Source: WHSW01 sp963767475
GTDB taxonomy: Bacteria; Actinomycetota; Thermoleophilia; Solirubrobacterales; 70-9
Direction: 5' to 3'
NCBI GenBank assembly: GCA_963767475.1
Contig: CAVYEI010000003.1
Location: 992,001-1,056,000 of the forward strand
Length of the DNA stretch: 64,000 bases
Shown here: in pieces, positions 36,250-44,541 of the stretch
Layout of the letters: each line of letters opens with the position of its first letter
How positions within the stretch are numbered: position 1 is the first letter of the stretch
Notes under the pieces: generated by a model
Seen by the model: only the letters and a program-made list of their open reading frames with translations
Database searches by the model: none
Told to the model about the DNA's origin: nothing
Made by a program: the position numbers and the translations under genes

Positions 36250-36851
36250 GACTCCCGAACGCCGAGCACACCTCCCGGCCGTGGCGGATCCACGAGCTCA
36301 CCAGCGATTTCCGGCTCGAGGACGTGTGGGCACTGCCGACGCCGGGCGGTCCCAACGACTTCCCGCGGCTGATGGAGCGGTTCGCCTCGGGCGACCCCTC
36401 GCGTAGTCCCTCCGCCGCCGTCCGCGCGCTGTTCGCGATCCGGTGGAAACTCGGCGAGCTGCTCGGTTTGGACGACCCAGACACCGGCCTCGGCTCCCGG
36501 GTGCCGACGCTCCGCGACCGCCTACCGGCAGACCTGCGCGACGCCCCAGCCGGCCCGGAGTTCGACGCGCTCCCGTTCACCTCCCTGTACCTGCTCGACG
36601 ACGAGTGGGCGGCCGAGATCGCCAACCAGACCATGCACGGCGTGATGCACATGGGCTGGGTCCCGGACGGAACCGGCGGCTATCGCGGGCAGATGGCCGT
36701 CCTGGTGAAGCCAAACGGACTACTCGGGAACGCCTACATGACCGCGATCAGGCCGTTTCGCCACCTGATCGTCTACCCGGCGATGATCCGGCAGATCGAG
36801 GATGAATGGTCGGCGGCTACGGTCGCACGTGTTCGCCAACGAACTCGATGA
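36246..36851 (+). CDS. DUF2867 family protein, 201 aa
   Basis: The product matches the uncharacterised DUF2867 group by its spaced features: SRPWRIHELTSDFRLEDVWA, ALFAIRWKLGELLGL, TSLYLLDDEWAAEIANQT and the C-terminal YMTAIRPFRHLIVYPAM. It has a polyketide-cyclase-like look but no catalytic assignment. ATG 36246 overlaps the TetR stop (ATGA), so both proteins are made from one mRNA. The 3' end overlaps the convergent lysR by 35 bases. Confidence 0.82.
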   Translation: MRLPNAEHTSRPWRIHELTSDFRLEDVWALPTPGGPNDFPRLMERFASGDPSRSPSAAVRALFAIRWKLGELLGLDDPDTGLGSRVPTLRDRLPADLRDAPAGPEFDALPFTSLYLLDDEWAAEIANQTMHGVMHMGWVPDGTGGYRGQMAVLVKPNGLLGNAYMTAIRPFRHLIVYPAMIRQIEDEWSAATVARVRQRTR

Positions 36852-37695
36852 AAGCGCTCGCGGCGGCCGAGCGACGTCGGCCGCGGCGCCAGACCAGGAA
36901 AACCGGCAGGCGGACCGCCGGGCGCAGGGGGCGGGTATCGACCGGAGGGCCCTCGCGGCGGGTGATCGAGGCCGGCAGCACGGCGGCTCCGAACCCATCC
37001 GAGGCGAGGCAGCGGATCAGGTAGGGGTCGCCGCTCTCGAGCGAGACCAGCATCCGCTTGCCGGCGCGGTCGAAGAGCTCGTCGGCCGCGTGCTTGATCG
37101 CCGATCCCGAGCGCGGGGTCGCGAGCGGGACGCCGTCGAGGTCGGCGACGGTGACCCAGCGCTTCGCCGGCGCGGTTCCCGGCGGGAACGCGACCACCAC
37201 CTCCTCCTCACTCACGCGCACGCCCTCAACACCGTCGGGGAGCTCGCCCGAGACGAGCGAGAACGCCGCGTCGAGCTCGTCGGCCTCGATCAGCTCGTAC
37301 ATGTCGGCGGCGGTGCCCTCGCGCAGTCCGACCTCGATCCCGGGGAAGGTGTGGGTGAACTTCGCCAGCAGCGTCGTCACCTCGATCCCGCCGGCCGGAA
37401 GCAGGGCGCCGATCGCGACCCGGCCGCGGACCAGCCCCTGCAACTCGTCGAGCTCGCCCCGCACCCCGTCGACCTCGGCCAGCACCCGGCGCGCGCGTGC
37501 GGCGACCGCCTCGCCGGCCTCCGTCGGCACCACCCGCCGGCTGGTGCGCTCGAACAGCTCGGTGCCGAGCTCGGCCTCCAGTCTGCGAATCTGATGCGAG
37601 AGGGCCGACTGCGCGACGTGCAGCTCCTCGGCCGCGCGGGTGAAATGGCGGTGGCGGGCGACCGCCTCGGTGTAGAGGAGTTGGCGTAGCTCCAT
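36817..37695 (-). CDS. LysR family transcriptional regulator, 292 aa
   Basis: LysR-type regulator. N-terminal winged helix-turn-helix: LRQLLYTEAVARHRHFTRAA, EELHVAQSALSHQIRRLEAEL, FERTSRRVVPTEAGEA. Residues 90-290 are the periplasmic-binding-like effector domain (VAIGALLPAGGIEVTTLLAKF, FPGIEVGLREG, FGAAVLPASI). It is divergent from a small gene at 37777. A perfect palindrome lies inside its own promoter spacer, which fits autoregulation. Confidence 0.95.
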   Translation of the reverse strand: MELRQLLYTEAVARHRHFTRAAEELHVAQSALSHQIRRLEAELGTELFERTSRRVVPTEAGEAVAARARRVLAEVDGVRGELDELQGLVRGRVAIGALLPAGGIEVTTLLAKFTHTFPGIEVGLREGTAADMYELIEADELDAAFSLVSGELPDGVEGVRVSEEEVVVAFPPGTAPAKRWVTVADLDGVPLATPRSGSAIKHAADELFDRAGKRMLVSLESGDPYLIRCLASDGFGAAVLPASITRREGPPVDTRPLRPAVRLPVFLVWRRGRRRSAAASAFIEFVGEHVRP

Positions 37696-37705
37696 CGCGA
37701 GATCA

Positions 37706-37734
37706 ATCGTAAATCAAGCTTGATCCAGTGACAA
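37706..37734 (-). promoter_or_regulatory. lysR promoter with a palindromic operator in the spacer
   Basis: On the minus strand TTGTCA (37734-37729) and TACGAT (37711-37706) are separated by exactly 17 bases. The perfect palindrome ATCAAGCTTGAT (37713-37724) fills most of the spacer. A LysR protein bound there would block its own promoter and could activate or repress the divergent gene. Confidence 0.55.
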
Positions 37735-37741
37735 CTACATC

Positions 37742-37770
37742 TTGCGAAGATTGATCGTGGCGGCCAGAAT
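37742..37770 (+). promoter_or_regulatory. Promoter of the gene at 37777 (leaderless)
   Basis: TTGCGA (37742-37747), 17-base spacer, CAGAAT (37765-37770). The -10 hexamer ends six bases before ATG 37777, the same spacing as in the other leaderless candidates. Confidence 0.45.
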
Positions 37771-37776
37771 GCTGTC

Positions 37777-38148
37777 ATGACCCTCCGCCGTAGTCGACGC
37801 CACCCGCCGGTTCAGCGGATGGCCGCGTGGCAGCTGCCGGTGACGATCCGCCTCGCGGGCGCCGGGGACGAGCCGGCGATCGCCCGCGTCGCCGGTCGCG
37901 ATTCGGGCACCGCTCCCCCGAGCCCGCGGCTGCTTGCCGAGCGCGACGGGATCGTCGTCGCTGCGATCTCGCTGCGAACCGGCGAGCTGGTCGCCGATCC
38001 CTTCGTGCGCACGGCGGAGTTGGTCGAGCTGCTGCGCTGCCACCTCGCCGGCGTTCGCCTGGCCGACGAGCCCGAGCGCGCCAACCCGAACCGCGGCCGG
38101 GTCGCCGGACGCTTGGACCTCGGTCTCTCCACGGGCGGTTGCGCGTGA
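37777..38148 (+). CDS. Small GNAT-like hypothetical protein, 123 aa
   Basis: After a basic 20-residue N-terminus comes VTIRLAGAGDEPAIARVAGRDSG, similar to the first strand and helix of GNAT acetyltransferases, then LLAERDGIVVAAISLRTGELVADPF. The acetyl-CoA loop is absent, so it looks like a truncated GNAT fold rather than an active enzyme. This arrangement recurs in related actinobacteria as far as I recall, but no function is known. It overlaps the full-length GNAT gene downstream (GTGA). Confidence 0.65.
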   Translation: MTLRRSRRHPPVQRMAAWQLPVTIRLAGAGDEPAIARVAGRDSGTAPPSPRLLAERDGIVVAAISLRTGELVADPFVRTAELVELLRCHLAGVRLADEPERANPNRGRVAGRLDLGLSTGGCA

Positions 38149-38705
38149 GCTCCGCCATCATCCGCCGCGACCTGCGGCCCGGTGATCTCGACGCGATCGT
38201 CGCCCACCACGGCGCCGTCTACTGCCCCGAGTACGGGGTCGACTCGAACTTCGAGGCTCACGTCGGCGCCAGCGTCGCCGCGGCTGCCGCAAAGGGCTTC
38301 CCCCGCCACCGCGAGCGGATCTGGCTCGTCGAGGCGGATGGCGAGCACGCCGGCAGCCTGGCGCTCACCGATGAGGATGGCGGGCTCGGCGCCGTGCGCT
38401 GGTTCGTGTTGAGCCCCGAGGTGCGCGGCGAGGGGCTCGGGCGCACGCTGGTGGGCGAGTTGATGGCCGAGGCCGAGGCTGCCGGCTACGAGGGACTCTG
38501 GCTGGAGACGTTCAGCGACCTGCGGGCCGCCGCCCACCTCTACCGCTCACACGGGTTCGAACTGGTTTCCGCGCAGACCGGGCCGCGCTGGGGCCGCGAC
38601 GAGGTCACCTACCAGCGCTACGAGCTCAGCTTCCATGCGCGCGCCCAGTCGCGCAACTCACCCAGCACGGGCTCCAGAGAGCGCCCCTTCTCGGTCAGCG
38701 CGTAA
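38145..38705 (+). CDS. GNAT family N-acetyltransferase, 186 aa
   Basis: Complete GNAT domain: IRRDLRPGDLDAIVAHHGAVY, WLVEADGEHAGSLALTDED, WFVLSPEVRGEGLGRTLVGEL (acetyl-CoA pyrophosphate loop, R/QxxGxG/A variant) and LETFSDLRAAAHLYRSHGFEL. GTG 38145 overlaps the upstream stop. Residues after YQRYELSF form an extra tail of about 22 residues that overlaps the convergent HxlR gene by 88 bases; this may reflect a lost earlier stop. Often found beside MarR/HxlR regulators. Substrate unknown. Confidence 0.88.
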   Translation: MSSAIIRRDLRPGDLDAIVAHHGAVYCPEYGVDSNFEAHVGASVAAAAAKGFPRHRERIWLVEADGEHAGSLALTDEDGGLGAVRWFVLSPEVRGEGLGRTLVGELMAEAEAAGYEGLWLETFSDLRAAAHLYRSHGFELVSAQTGPRWGRDEVTYQRYELSFHARAQSRNSPSTGSRERPFSVSA

Positions 38706-38998
38706 GAGACCCGCGGCGGCGTACCGCCGTGGACCGAGCGCTCCACCAGGCCCGCCGCCTCGAGCTCGCGCAGGCGCCGCGACAGCAGCCGGTCCGAGAG
38801 CCCGGGAACGCTTGCCGTCAATTCGGCGAAGTAGTGGGGGCGCTCGGCCAGCGCCCAGAGGATCGCCCCGGCCCAGCGCCGGCCGATCAGCTCGATCGCA
38901 GCGTGGAAATCGGGACAGACGGATGCCGGAGAGCCGTTTCCGTGGGTGCTTGCGCCAGCTTCGCCGCTCGCGCGTGAGTGTTCACTCGCGGCCTCCAC
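38618..38998 (-). CDS. HxlR family transcriptional regulator, 126 aa
   Basis: Single winged helix-turn-helix of the HxlR type. Diagnostic: CPDFHAAIELIGRRWAGAIL with the family's conserved cysteine near residue 28, FAELTASVPGLSDRLLSRRL, and VSYALTEKGRSLEPVLGEL. HxlR proteins often sense aldehydes or redox state through that cysteine. The GTG start is used; TACTGT lies ten bases upstream on the minus strand and could be the -10. The inverted repeat GAGTGTTCACTC falls in its first codons. The upstream interval to 39063 holds nothing else. Confidence 0.9.
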   Translation of the reverse strand: MEAASEHSRASGEAGASTHGNGSPASVCPDFHAAIELIGRRWAGAILWALAERPHYFAELTASVPGLSDRLLSRRLRELEAAGLVERSVHGGTPPRVSYALTEKGRSLEPVLGELRDWARAWKLSS

Positions 38999-39062
38999 CC
39001 TGCGTCAGACAGTACCGAACGGCCCCGCTCGCTCAGCATGGTTCCTGCGATCCGGATCTCGA

Positions 39063-40214
39063 TCAGGCTGCACATGGTCCCGTGTCCGTGGGAGCCAGCT
39101 TACCCGCGAGCGCATCGGCGACGACCTTGTTCGGCACCCCGAGACCGTTGTCTGGCCCGTCTCCGGTGGAGGCGGCGAAGACGGTCGTCACCACGTCGCC
39201 GGCCATGTCGACCACCGGGCCGCCGGAGTTGCCGCTGCGGACATCGGCTCGAAACGGGGTCATCTCGCGCTGCACCGGTCCGCGACCGTAGGAGTCCTGG
39301 CTGGTCACCAACCCGGACCGCCCGAGGCGCGCGGCGGTGAACGTCAGCGGGCCGTTCTCCGGATAGCCGATCACCGCCGCGTCGACCCCCTTGCCGGGAT
39401 GATCGGCGAGCTCCAGGGCGGGCGCCTCGAGCCCGGCGACCTCGAGCACGGCGAGGTCGTTGCGGGTGTCGTAATGGACGGCGGTGGCCTCGAGCTCGGA
39501 TCCCCCCTCGATGCTGACCGTGGTGTCGTCCTCGCCCGCGACCACGTGCGCGTTGGTGACCACGAGGCCCGGGCCGGCGACCCAGCCGGAGCCCTCGACC
39601 CCGAGGCCGCAGGCGGTGCCGATCACGCGCACGGTCGAGCCGCCGGCGTCGCGGACGTCGGGATCGTCGACCGCGTTCGGGTCGGGCGGCGGCACATCAG
39701 CGTCGGGGCCGCGGATCACGGGTCGCGGGTCGACGCGGCGGAGGACGTTGAGGAACGGGCCGGACGGCGGCAGGGCGTCGTTGAGCACCCCGAGGATCGC
39801 CGAGCGCTGGGCGGCCTGGCGCAGCTCGCGCGCCTGGTCGCCGCTGGCGTGCAGGGCGACGGCGCCGAACCCCCACGCCACCAGCAGCGCAAGCGCCGCC
39901 AGCAGCAACGCTCCGCCGATCCCGTCGAGCACCCCAACCTTGCCCCGGCCCATCCGCGCCCTGATCCCCTGGCTGAGGCCGTCGAGCGCGACCGCGAGGA
40001 AGGCGCCGAGGAGGATCCCGGTCAGCACCGCGACCAGCGGCGCGTACGACGACTCGGCGCCGTCGGGCAGCAGCGCCGGCCCGACCCGGGCGCCGAGCGC
40101 GACGCCGCCGACGAACCCGCCCAGGGGCAGCGCGCTGGCGATCAGCCCGCGCTCGTAGCCGATCGCGGCCAGCGCGATCACGAAGAGGACGATGCCGATG
40201 TCGATCAGGCTCAA
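39063..40214 (-). CDS. MarP-like membrane-anchored serine protease (CvpA + trypsin fold), 383 aa
   Basis: Four membrane helices in residues 1-130 (DIGIVLFVIALAAIGYERGL, ASALPLGGFVGGVAL, LVAVLTGILLGAFLAVAL, GALLLAALALLVAWGFGAVA) form a CvpA-like anchor. A periplasmic chymotrypsin-type protease follows, with the triad in VVTNAHVVAG (H223), TRNDLAVL (D253) and RSGNSGGPV (S330). The same architecture is found in mycobacterial MarP, which is needed for acid and oxidative stress resistance. The TTG start lacks a strong Shine-Dalgarno. It is divergent from a penicillin-binding protein gene, which suits a cell-envelope role. Confidence 0.9.
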   Translation of the reverse strand: MSLIDIGIVLFVIALAAIGYERGLIASALPLGGFVGGVALGARVGPALLPDGAESSYAPLVAVLTGILLGAFLAVALDGLSQGIRARMGRGKVGVLDGIGGALLLAALALLVAWGFGAVALHASGDQARELRQAAQRSAILGVLNDALPPSGPFLNVLRRVDPRPVIRGPDADVPPPDPNAVDDPDVRDAGGSTVRVIGTACGLGVEGSGWVAGPGLVVTNAHVVAGEDDTTVSIEGGSELEATAVHYDTRNDLAVLEVAGLEAPALELADHPGKGVDAAVIGYPENGPLTFTAARLGRSGLVTSQDSYGRGPVQREMTPFRADVRSGNSGGPVVDMAGDVVTTVFAASTGDGPDNGLGVPNKVVADALAGKLAPTDTGPCAA

Positions 40215-40269
40215 GGGTTCGCTCGCACAATCACTGCATGCCGAGTGTCAGTTCACATCTGGGCGACGG

Positions 40270-40284
40270 AAAGGCACTACCTTT
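40270..40284. repeat. Short inverted repeat between marP-like and PBP genes
   Basis: AAAGG (40270-40274) and CCTTT (40280-40284) are separated by CACTA, in the 141-base divergent region. Possible operator or chance. No convincing promoter is seen for either gene. Confidence 0.2.
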
Positions 40285-40355
40285 TCCCGCATGGACATCG
40301 GGTCGCAGCGGCGACGGGGCTGGGGCCGAAACGCTAGCGCAGGGATCGTGCCCAA

Positions 40356-42098
40356 TTGAGCACCGAGGGCTCCGCAACGGAGCGTCGTCGTCGAAGGCTC
40401 ACCCGGGCCGTCCCGATCGTGGTCATCGCCGCAGCGGCGTTCCTGGGCGGGATCGTCGTCGCCTCGACCCCGGCCGCGCCCGCCGCGCAGCGGTTCCTCG
40501 ACGCCTGGGAAAGCGGCGACGCCGAGGCGATGTATGCCGAGCTCACCCCGGAGGCACAGGAGGAGTTCTCGCTCGAAGCCTTCACCCGCACCTACGACGA
40601 CGCGGCCGCGAGCGCGACGATCGCCGAGCTCAGCGCCGGTGAGGTCACCGAGCAGGGCGATGGGGTCGTCGCCCCGGTGATCTTCGAAACCCACATCTTC
40701 GGCAACCTGGGCGGCGAGCTCGTGCTGCCGATCTCCGATGACAAGGTCGCCTGGACGCCGAACCTCGTCTACCCGGGGCTCGCAACCGACGAGCGGCTCA
40801 GCCGCCGCACCCGCGCCCCGAGCCGGGCCGCGATCCTGGCCGCCGACCGAACCCCGCTGTCCGAGGGGCCCGCCGCAGCGCGGACGGTGGGCACGGCAGC
40901 GCTCGCCGTCGTCGGCGAGGTCGGGACGCCGACTCGCGCCCAGGAGCGCGAGCTTGCCCTCCAAGGATTCCCGCCCGGCAGTCTGACCGGCATCTCGGGA
41001 CTCGAACTGGCGTTCAACGAGCGCCTCGCGGGAAAGCCGGGCGGACAGCTGCTCGCGGTCAGCGCCGGCGAGGAGAGCGACGTCGGCGGTGGCCGGGTGA
41101 TCGCCACCAGCGACCCCGTGCGCGGCAAGGCGGTGCGGACGAACATCGACCCCGACCTGCAGCAGACCGCGGTCACCGCGCTCGGCAGTCTCTACGGCGG
41201 GGCCGCGGTGCTCGACGCCAAGACCGGCGCCGTGCTGGCGCTCGCCGGGCTCGCCTACTCGGCGCCCCAGCCGCCGGGCTCGACGTTCAAGATCATCACC
41301 GCCACCGGCGCCCTCGACGCCGGGATCGTCAAGCTCTCCGACGAGTTCCCGGTCGAGTCCTCGAACTCTGAGATCGGCCGCGAGATCCCGAACGCACACG
41401 ACGAGCTCTGCGGCGGAACCTTCGCCCAGACGTTCGCCGACTCGTGCAACACCGTTTTCGCGCCCCTGGGAGCCGAGCTCGGTGGCGAGGGCCTGGTCGA
41501 GACCTCCGAGCTCTTCGGCTTCAACTCGCCGCCGGCGCTGTTCGACAGCGCCACCACCGCGATCATCGACCCGCCCGAGAGCACGATCCCGGAGACGCTC
41601 TCGGAGAGCGTCGAGACCGGCGAGTCGGCGATCGGTCAGGGCCAGGTACTGGCGACGCCGCTGGAGATGGCCACCGTCGCGCAGACGATCGCCAACAAGG
41701 GCGTCCGCATGCCGACCCCGATCGCCCGCAGCGAGGGTCTCGAGCCCACCGAAGCGCCGGTCGAGGTCACCTCGCCGCAGACGGCGGCGACGATGACGGA
41801 TCTGATGGTCGGCGTCGTCAACGAGGGCACCGGCGTCGCCGGCGCCCTCCCCGGGATCCAGGTCGCGGCCAAGACCGGCACCGCCGAGCTCGGCCCGTCG
41901 GCGCTCGAGCCCGGCCAGGAGCTCGGCCCCGGCGAGGAGCCGCCGCAGGACACCGACGCCTGGTTCACCGCCTTCGCCCCCGCCGGCGACCCGAAGATCG
42001 CGGTCGCGGTGATGGTCGTCAACTCCGACGGGGACGGCGGCACCGTCGCCGCGCCGATCGTCCGCCAGATCATGGCCGACTACTTCGGCGTCGCCTAG
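40356..42098 (+). CDS. Penicillin-binding transpeptidase with MecA-N/NTF2-like domain, 580 aa
   Basis: Class B-type cell-wall transpeptidase. A single N-terminal anchor helix (VPIVVIAAAAFLGGIVVAST) is followed by an NTF2-like MecA-N domain (AQRFLDAWESGDAEAMYAEL), a linker, and the penicillin-binding domain. Active-site motifs: SxxK in PPGSTFKI (about S309-K312), SxN as DSCN near 362, and KTG in AAKTGTAEL near 506. The conserved GQGQVLATPLEMA is also present. The region just before the transpeptidase domain is reduced compared with PbpA. The TTG start is chosen. It probably crosslinks peptidoglycan during elongation or sporulation-like growth; its exact role is not decided. Confidence 0.92.
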   Translation: MSTEGSATERRRRRLTRAVPIVVIAAAAFLGGIVVASTPAAPAAQRFLDAWESGDAEAMYAELTPEAQEEFSLEAFTRTYDDAAASATIAELSAGEVTEQGDGVVAPVIFETHIFGNLGGELVLPISDDKVAWTPNLVYPGLATDERLSRRTRAPSRAAILAADRTPLSEGPAAARTVGTAALAVVGEVGTPTRAQERELALQGFPPGSLTGISGLELAFNERLAGKPGGQLLAVSAGEESDVGGGRVIATSDPVRGKAVRTNIDPDLQQTAVTALGSLYGGAAVLDAKTGAVLALAGLAYSAPQPPGSTFKIITATGALDAGIVKLSDEFPVESSNSEIGREIPNAHDELCGGTFAQTFADSCNTVFAPLGAELGGEGLVETSELFGFNSPPALFDSATTAIIDPPESTIPETLSESVETGESAIGQGQVLATPLEMATVAQTIANKGVRMPTPIARSEGLEPTEAPVEVTSPQTAATMTDLMVGVVNEGTGVAGALPGIQVAAKTGTAELGPSALEPGQELGPGEEPPQDTDAWFTAFAPAGDPKIAVAVMVVNSDGDGGTVAAPIVRQIMADYFGVA

Positions 42099-42104
42099 GC
42101 GCGC

Positions 42105-43543
42105 CTAAGCGGTCAGCACCCGGTCGCGGCCCGCCGCCTTCGCCTCGTAGAGCGCGGCGTCGGCACGACCGACGATCGCGGAGTCGTCCTCGCTGCCGTC
42201 CCAGAACACCAGCCCGCCGGAGACGCGTTGCCCCGTCGGCATCGTCGAGCGCAGGCGCTCGAGAATCGCCACGGCCTCGTCGGCTTCGGTTGCGGGCATC
42301 ACCAGGGCGAACTCCTCCCCCCGTAGCGGGCGAGGATGTCGGTGGCGCGGATCGCCTGCTCCCAGCTGGCGGAAACCGCCTTCAGCAGGCGGTCGCCGGC
42401 CGGGTGACCATTGCGGTCGTTGAACTGCTTGAAGTGATCGAGGTCGAGGATCGCCACGGCGAGCGGCGTTCCGCTTCGCTTCGCCCACTCGATCTCGCGC
42501 TGTAGATGCTCATCCCAGGCGCGGCGGTTCGCGAGGCCGGTGAGGTCGTCGGTGCGAGCGACGCGCTCCAGACGCGCGAGGGTCTCGGCGCGCTGCAGAG
42601 CGAGGCTGCCCTCGAGGGCGAGCAGATCCATCACCTGCCGGAGCTCTTCCACCGGCAAGCTCGGGCTGTCGGCGGGCCAGTCGACGGCAAGCACTCCGAC
42701 CGTCACCTGATCGAGGACCAGGGGCTCGAACAGGGCCCCCTCGGCGAGCCGCTGCTCGCCCGAGATGAAGGCCTCGGCTTCTTCCGAGTGGGCTCCGAGG
42801 AAGGAGATCACCTCGCCCGTCTCGCCCCCCGGCGTGCTCGCGGTCTTCGCCAATCCGCGCCCATCAGATGTCGGCTGCCACAGAGATGCGCTGCTGGCGC
42901 CGACGGCCTCGACGGCAGCACGGCAGATCACGCCGCCCGCTCCCTCGGACGTCGTATGGCGCGCCAACTCGTGGGCGGTGGCGGCGACGACCTCGAGCAG
43001 GTGCGCCCGCGAACGTGCCGCTTCTGCGCGAGCGCGCACGCGGCCCATGAGGATGTCGACGAGCACTCCGCCGATGGCGATCGTGCCGACCGTCATCAAC
43101 CAGCGAACGACCGTGCTCTCCGATGGGATCTCCGTCAACACCCAGGCGTAGGCGAGCGCGGTCACCCCGAGCTGCACGAGCGCTCCGCGCCGGTCGAGGG
43201 CAAAGAAGGCGAACAGCCCGACCCACACGTACCACATGCTGTAGAAGCTGCCCGCGTCGTTGCTGAAGTAGATCGCCCTGGTGATCGCGAGGGTGCCGAA
43301 CACGAGCACGAGTTGGAGCATCCACGGCCGGAATCGCTCCGCGCCGAGACCCAGGGTCAAAGCCGCTACGCCGGCGAGAGCGATGTTGCTCCAGAGCGCC
43401 GTCTCGTTGGCACCCGGCGGGTGGGGCAAGAGAAGGGTCAGCGCCCCCGTCAGCGCTCCGAGGAAGAAAAGAATGGCCAGAATCCTGGCCATGGTCGCCG
43501 GGTCGTCGCGCTGACTGGCCTCTTCTTCGCTGGCAGGGTCCAT
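42105..43543 (-). pseudogene. GAF-GGDEF diguanylate cyclase, frameshifted in a G-run at the active site
   Basis: About 479 residues if repaired. Six N-terminal membrane helices (ILAILFFLGALTGALTLLL to VGTIAIGGVLVDILM), a GAF-like sensor domain (VICRAAVEAVGASSASLWQ, VTVGVLAVDWPADSP), then a GGDEF domain (TDDLTGLANRRAWDEHL, ILDLDHFKQFNDRNGHPAGD). The frame breaks at the active loop: RYGG runs into six consecutive Gs on the coding strand (42322-42317), where seven would restore GGEEF, and the second frame continues EEFALVMPATEADEAV to DAALYEAKAAGRDRV. It would make c-di-GMP. Either an inactive allele, a phase-variable tract, or a homopolymer sequencing error. Confidence 0.82.
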
Positions 43544-43550
43544 ATCGATC

Positions 43551-43579
43551 GGACTACCGCTGCCTGACGCAGCCAGTCC
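43551..43579. repeat. Imperfect hairpin before the frameshifted GGDEF gene
   Basis: GGACT/AGTCC and GCTGC/GCAGC arms nest around a five-base loop (43551-43579), eight bases upstream of the GGDEF ATG on the minus strand. It may end the upstream minus-strand transcript or act in the leader. Confidence 0.3.
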
Positions 43580-43640
43580 GCTAAACCAGATATCGGCCGA
43601 TCGGGGGAGATTGCTTAGGCAGCCAAGCGTCGTTGCGCGC

Positions 43641-43958
43641 CTAGTTCGTCGGGAAGCCGACCGTCGAGCCGACGATCACCAGCGCGGAGCCGGCGATCGC
43701 GACGATTCCGGCGGCGGTCTCGGCCGGCTCCGAGAGCTCGGCGACGGCGAAGCCGGCGACCGCGAGCACGGTCCCGGCGCCGACCAGCAACCACCATCCC
43801 CCGCCGCGGCGGCTGCGCTCGGGCTCGGTCAGCCAGGCGCCCGCAACGACGACGCCGAGGCAGACGATCCGGGCGCCGCTGGAGAGCAGCCCCGCCATCA
43901 CGATCGCCGCCGCCACCGCCATCAATGCCAGCACGAGCTGGAGCCGGCGCAGGGACAT
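43641..43958 (-). CDS. Small membrane protein, 105 aa
   Basis: Three hydrophobic helices: LVLALMAVAAAIVMAGLLSS, ARIVCLGVVVAGAWL and LLVGAGTVLAVAGFAVA, with a fourth partial one at the C-terminus. No family recognised. It lies 13 bases downstream of the lipoprotein gene on the same strand, so both may be co-expressed. Confidence 0.7.
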   Translation of the reverse strand: MSLRRLQLVLALMAVAAAIVMAGLLSSGARIVCLGVVVAGAWLTEPERSRRGGGWWLLVGAGTVLAVAGFAVAELSEPAETAAGIVAIAGSALVIVGSTVGFPTN

Positions 43959-43971
43959 GGGGCCTGAGCCC

Positions 43972-44532
43972 CTAGATGTCCAGGATGACCTCGCCGGTGC
44001 CGGCGAAGGTCACGATCTCGAGGACCAGCGGGCGGTTGTCGCTGACGTCGTCGGAGACCTCGAAGATCAGCAGCGAGCCGTGGTTGGGGCCCGTCGCCGG
44101 GGTCGTGTTCGGAATCGGGAGTGCCCCCTCGGCGGGAACCTCGGCGCCGAGCTCGAGCGCATAGGGGCTCTCGCTCTCGACGACGTCGAACTCGTTCTCC
44201 AGCGTGTCGACGACCTTGTAGTGGCCCGCCGACGGCCTCGGCTCCTCGGTGTCGTTCTCGATCACGAGGAAGACGCCGAGGTAGGAGGTGCCGGGCGGGG
44301 CCGGGGGCTGGCCGGCCAGGTACTCGGAGTCCTCGGTGTCGTCGGGATTGAGGAAGCGGGTGATCTGGATGTTGTAGGAGAGGCCGGCGACCTCGATCGG
44401 CTCGCCCTCGGCGGCCTCGGACTCCTCCTCGGCACCGCACGCAGCCAGGGCCGAGGCGGCGAGCACGGTGGCGAGCGCGAGGGCGGCGATGGAGGCGATC
44501 CGGCGGCGCATGGCGGGCGCAAGCATATTCAC
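43972..44532 (-). CDS. Putative lipoprotein with DUF4352-like beta domain, 186 aa
   Basis: Lipoprotein signal with lipobox LAAC after ATVLAASA, so the mature cysteine is about residue 32. A methionine at residue 8 is a better-placed start for a signal peptide. The mature part begins with an acidic linker (EEESEAAEGE), then a beta-sandwich reminiscent of DUF4352 (YLGVFLVIENDTEEPRPS, YKVVDTLENEFDVVESE, LLIFEVSDDVSDNRPLVLEI). It is anchored on the outer face of the membrane. It precedes a small membrane protein gene and follows an SRPBCC gene. Confidence 0.78.
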   Translation of the reverse strand: MNMLAPAMRRRIASIAALALATVLAASALAACGAEEESEAAEGEPIEVAGLSYNIQITRFLNPDDTEDSEYLAGQPPAPPGTSYLGVFLVIENDTEEPRPSAGHYKVVDTLENEFDVVESESPYALELGAEVPAEGALPIPNTTPATGPNHGSLLIFEVSDDVSDNRPLVLEIVTFAGTGEVILDI

Positions 44533-44541
44533 GCCTGGGTT

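Noticed and set aside
38565..38580. tRNA T-loop-like GGTTCGAA (also near 55600)
   Set aside because: Both lie inside well-supported coding regions and no acceptor or anticodon stems surround them.
42317..42322. Programmed ribosomal frameshift in the GGDEF gene
   Set aside because: No slippery heptamer or downstream structure is evident, and similar shifts elsewhere in the window point to sequence error or simple mutation instead.
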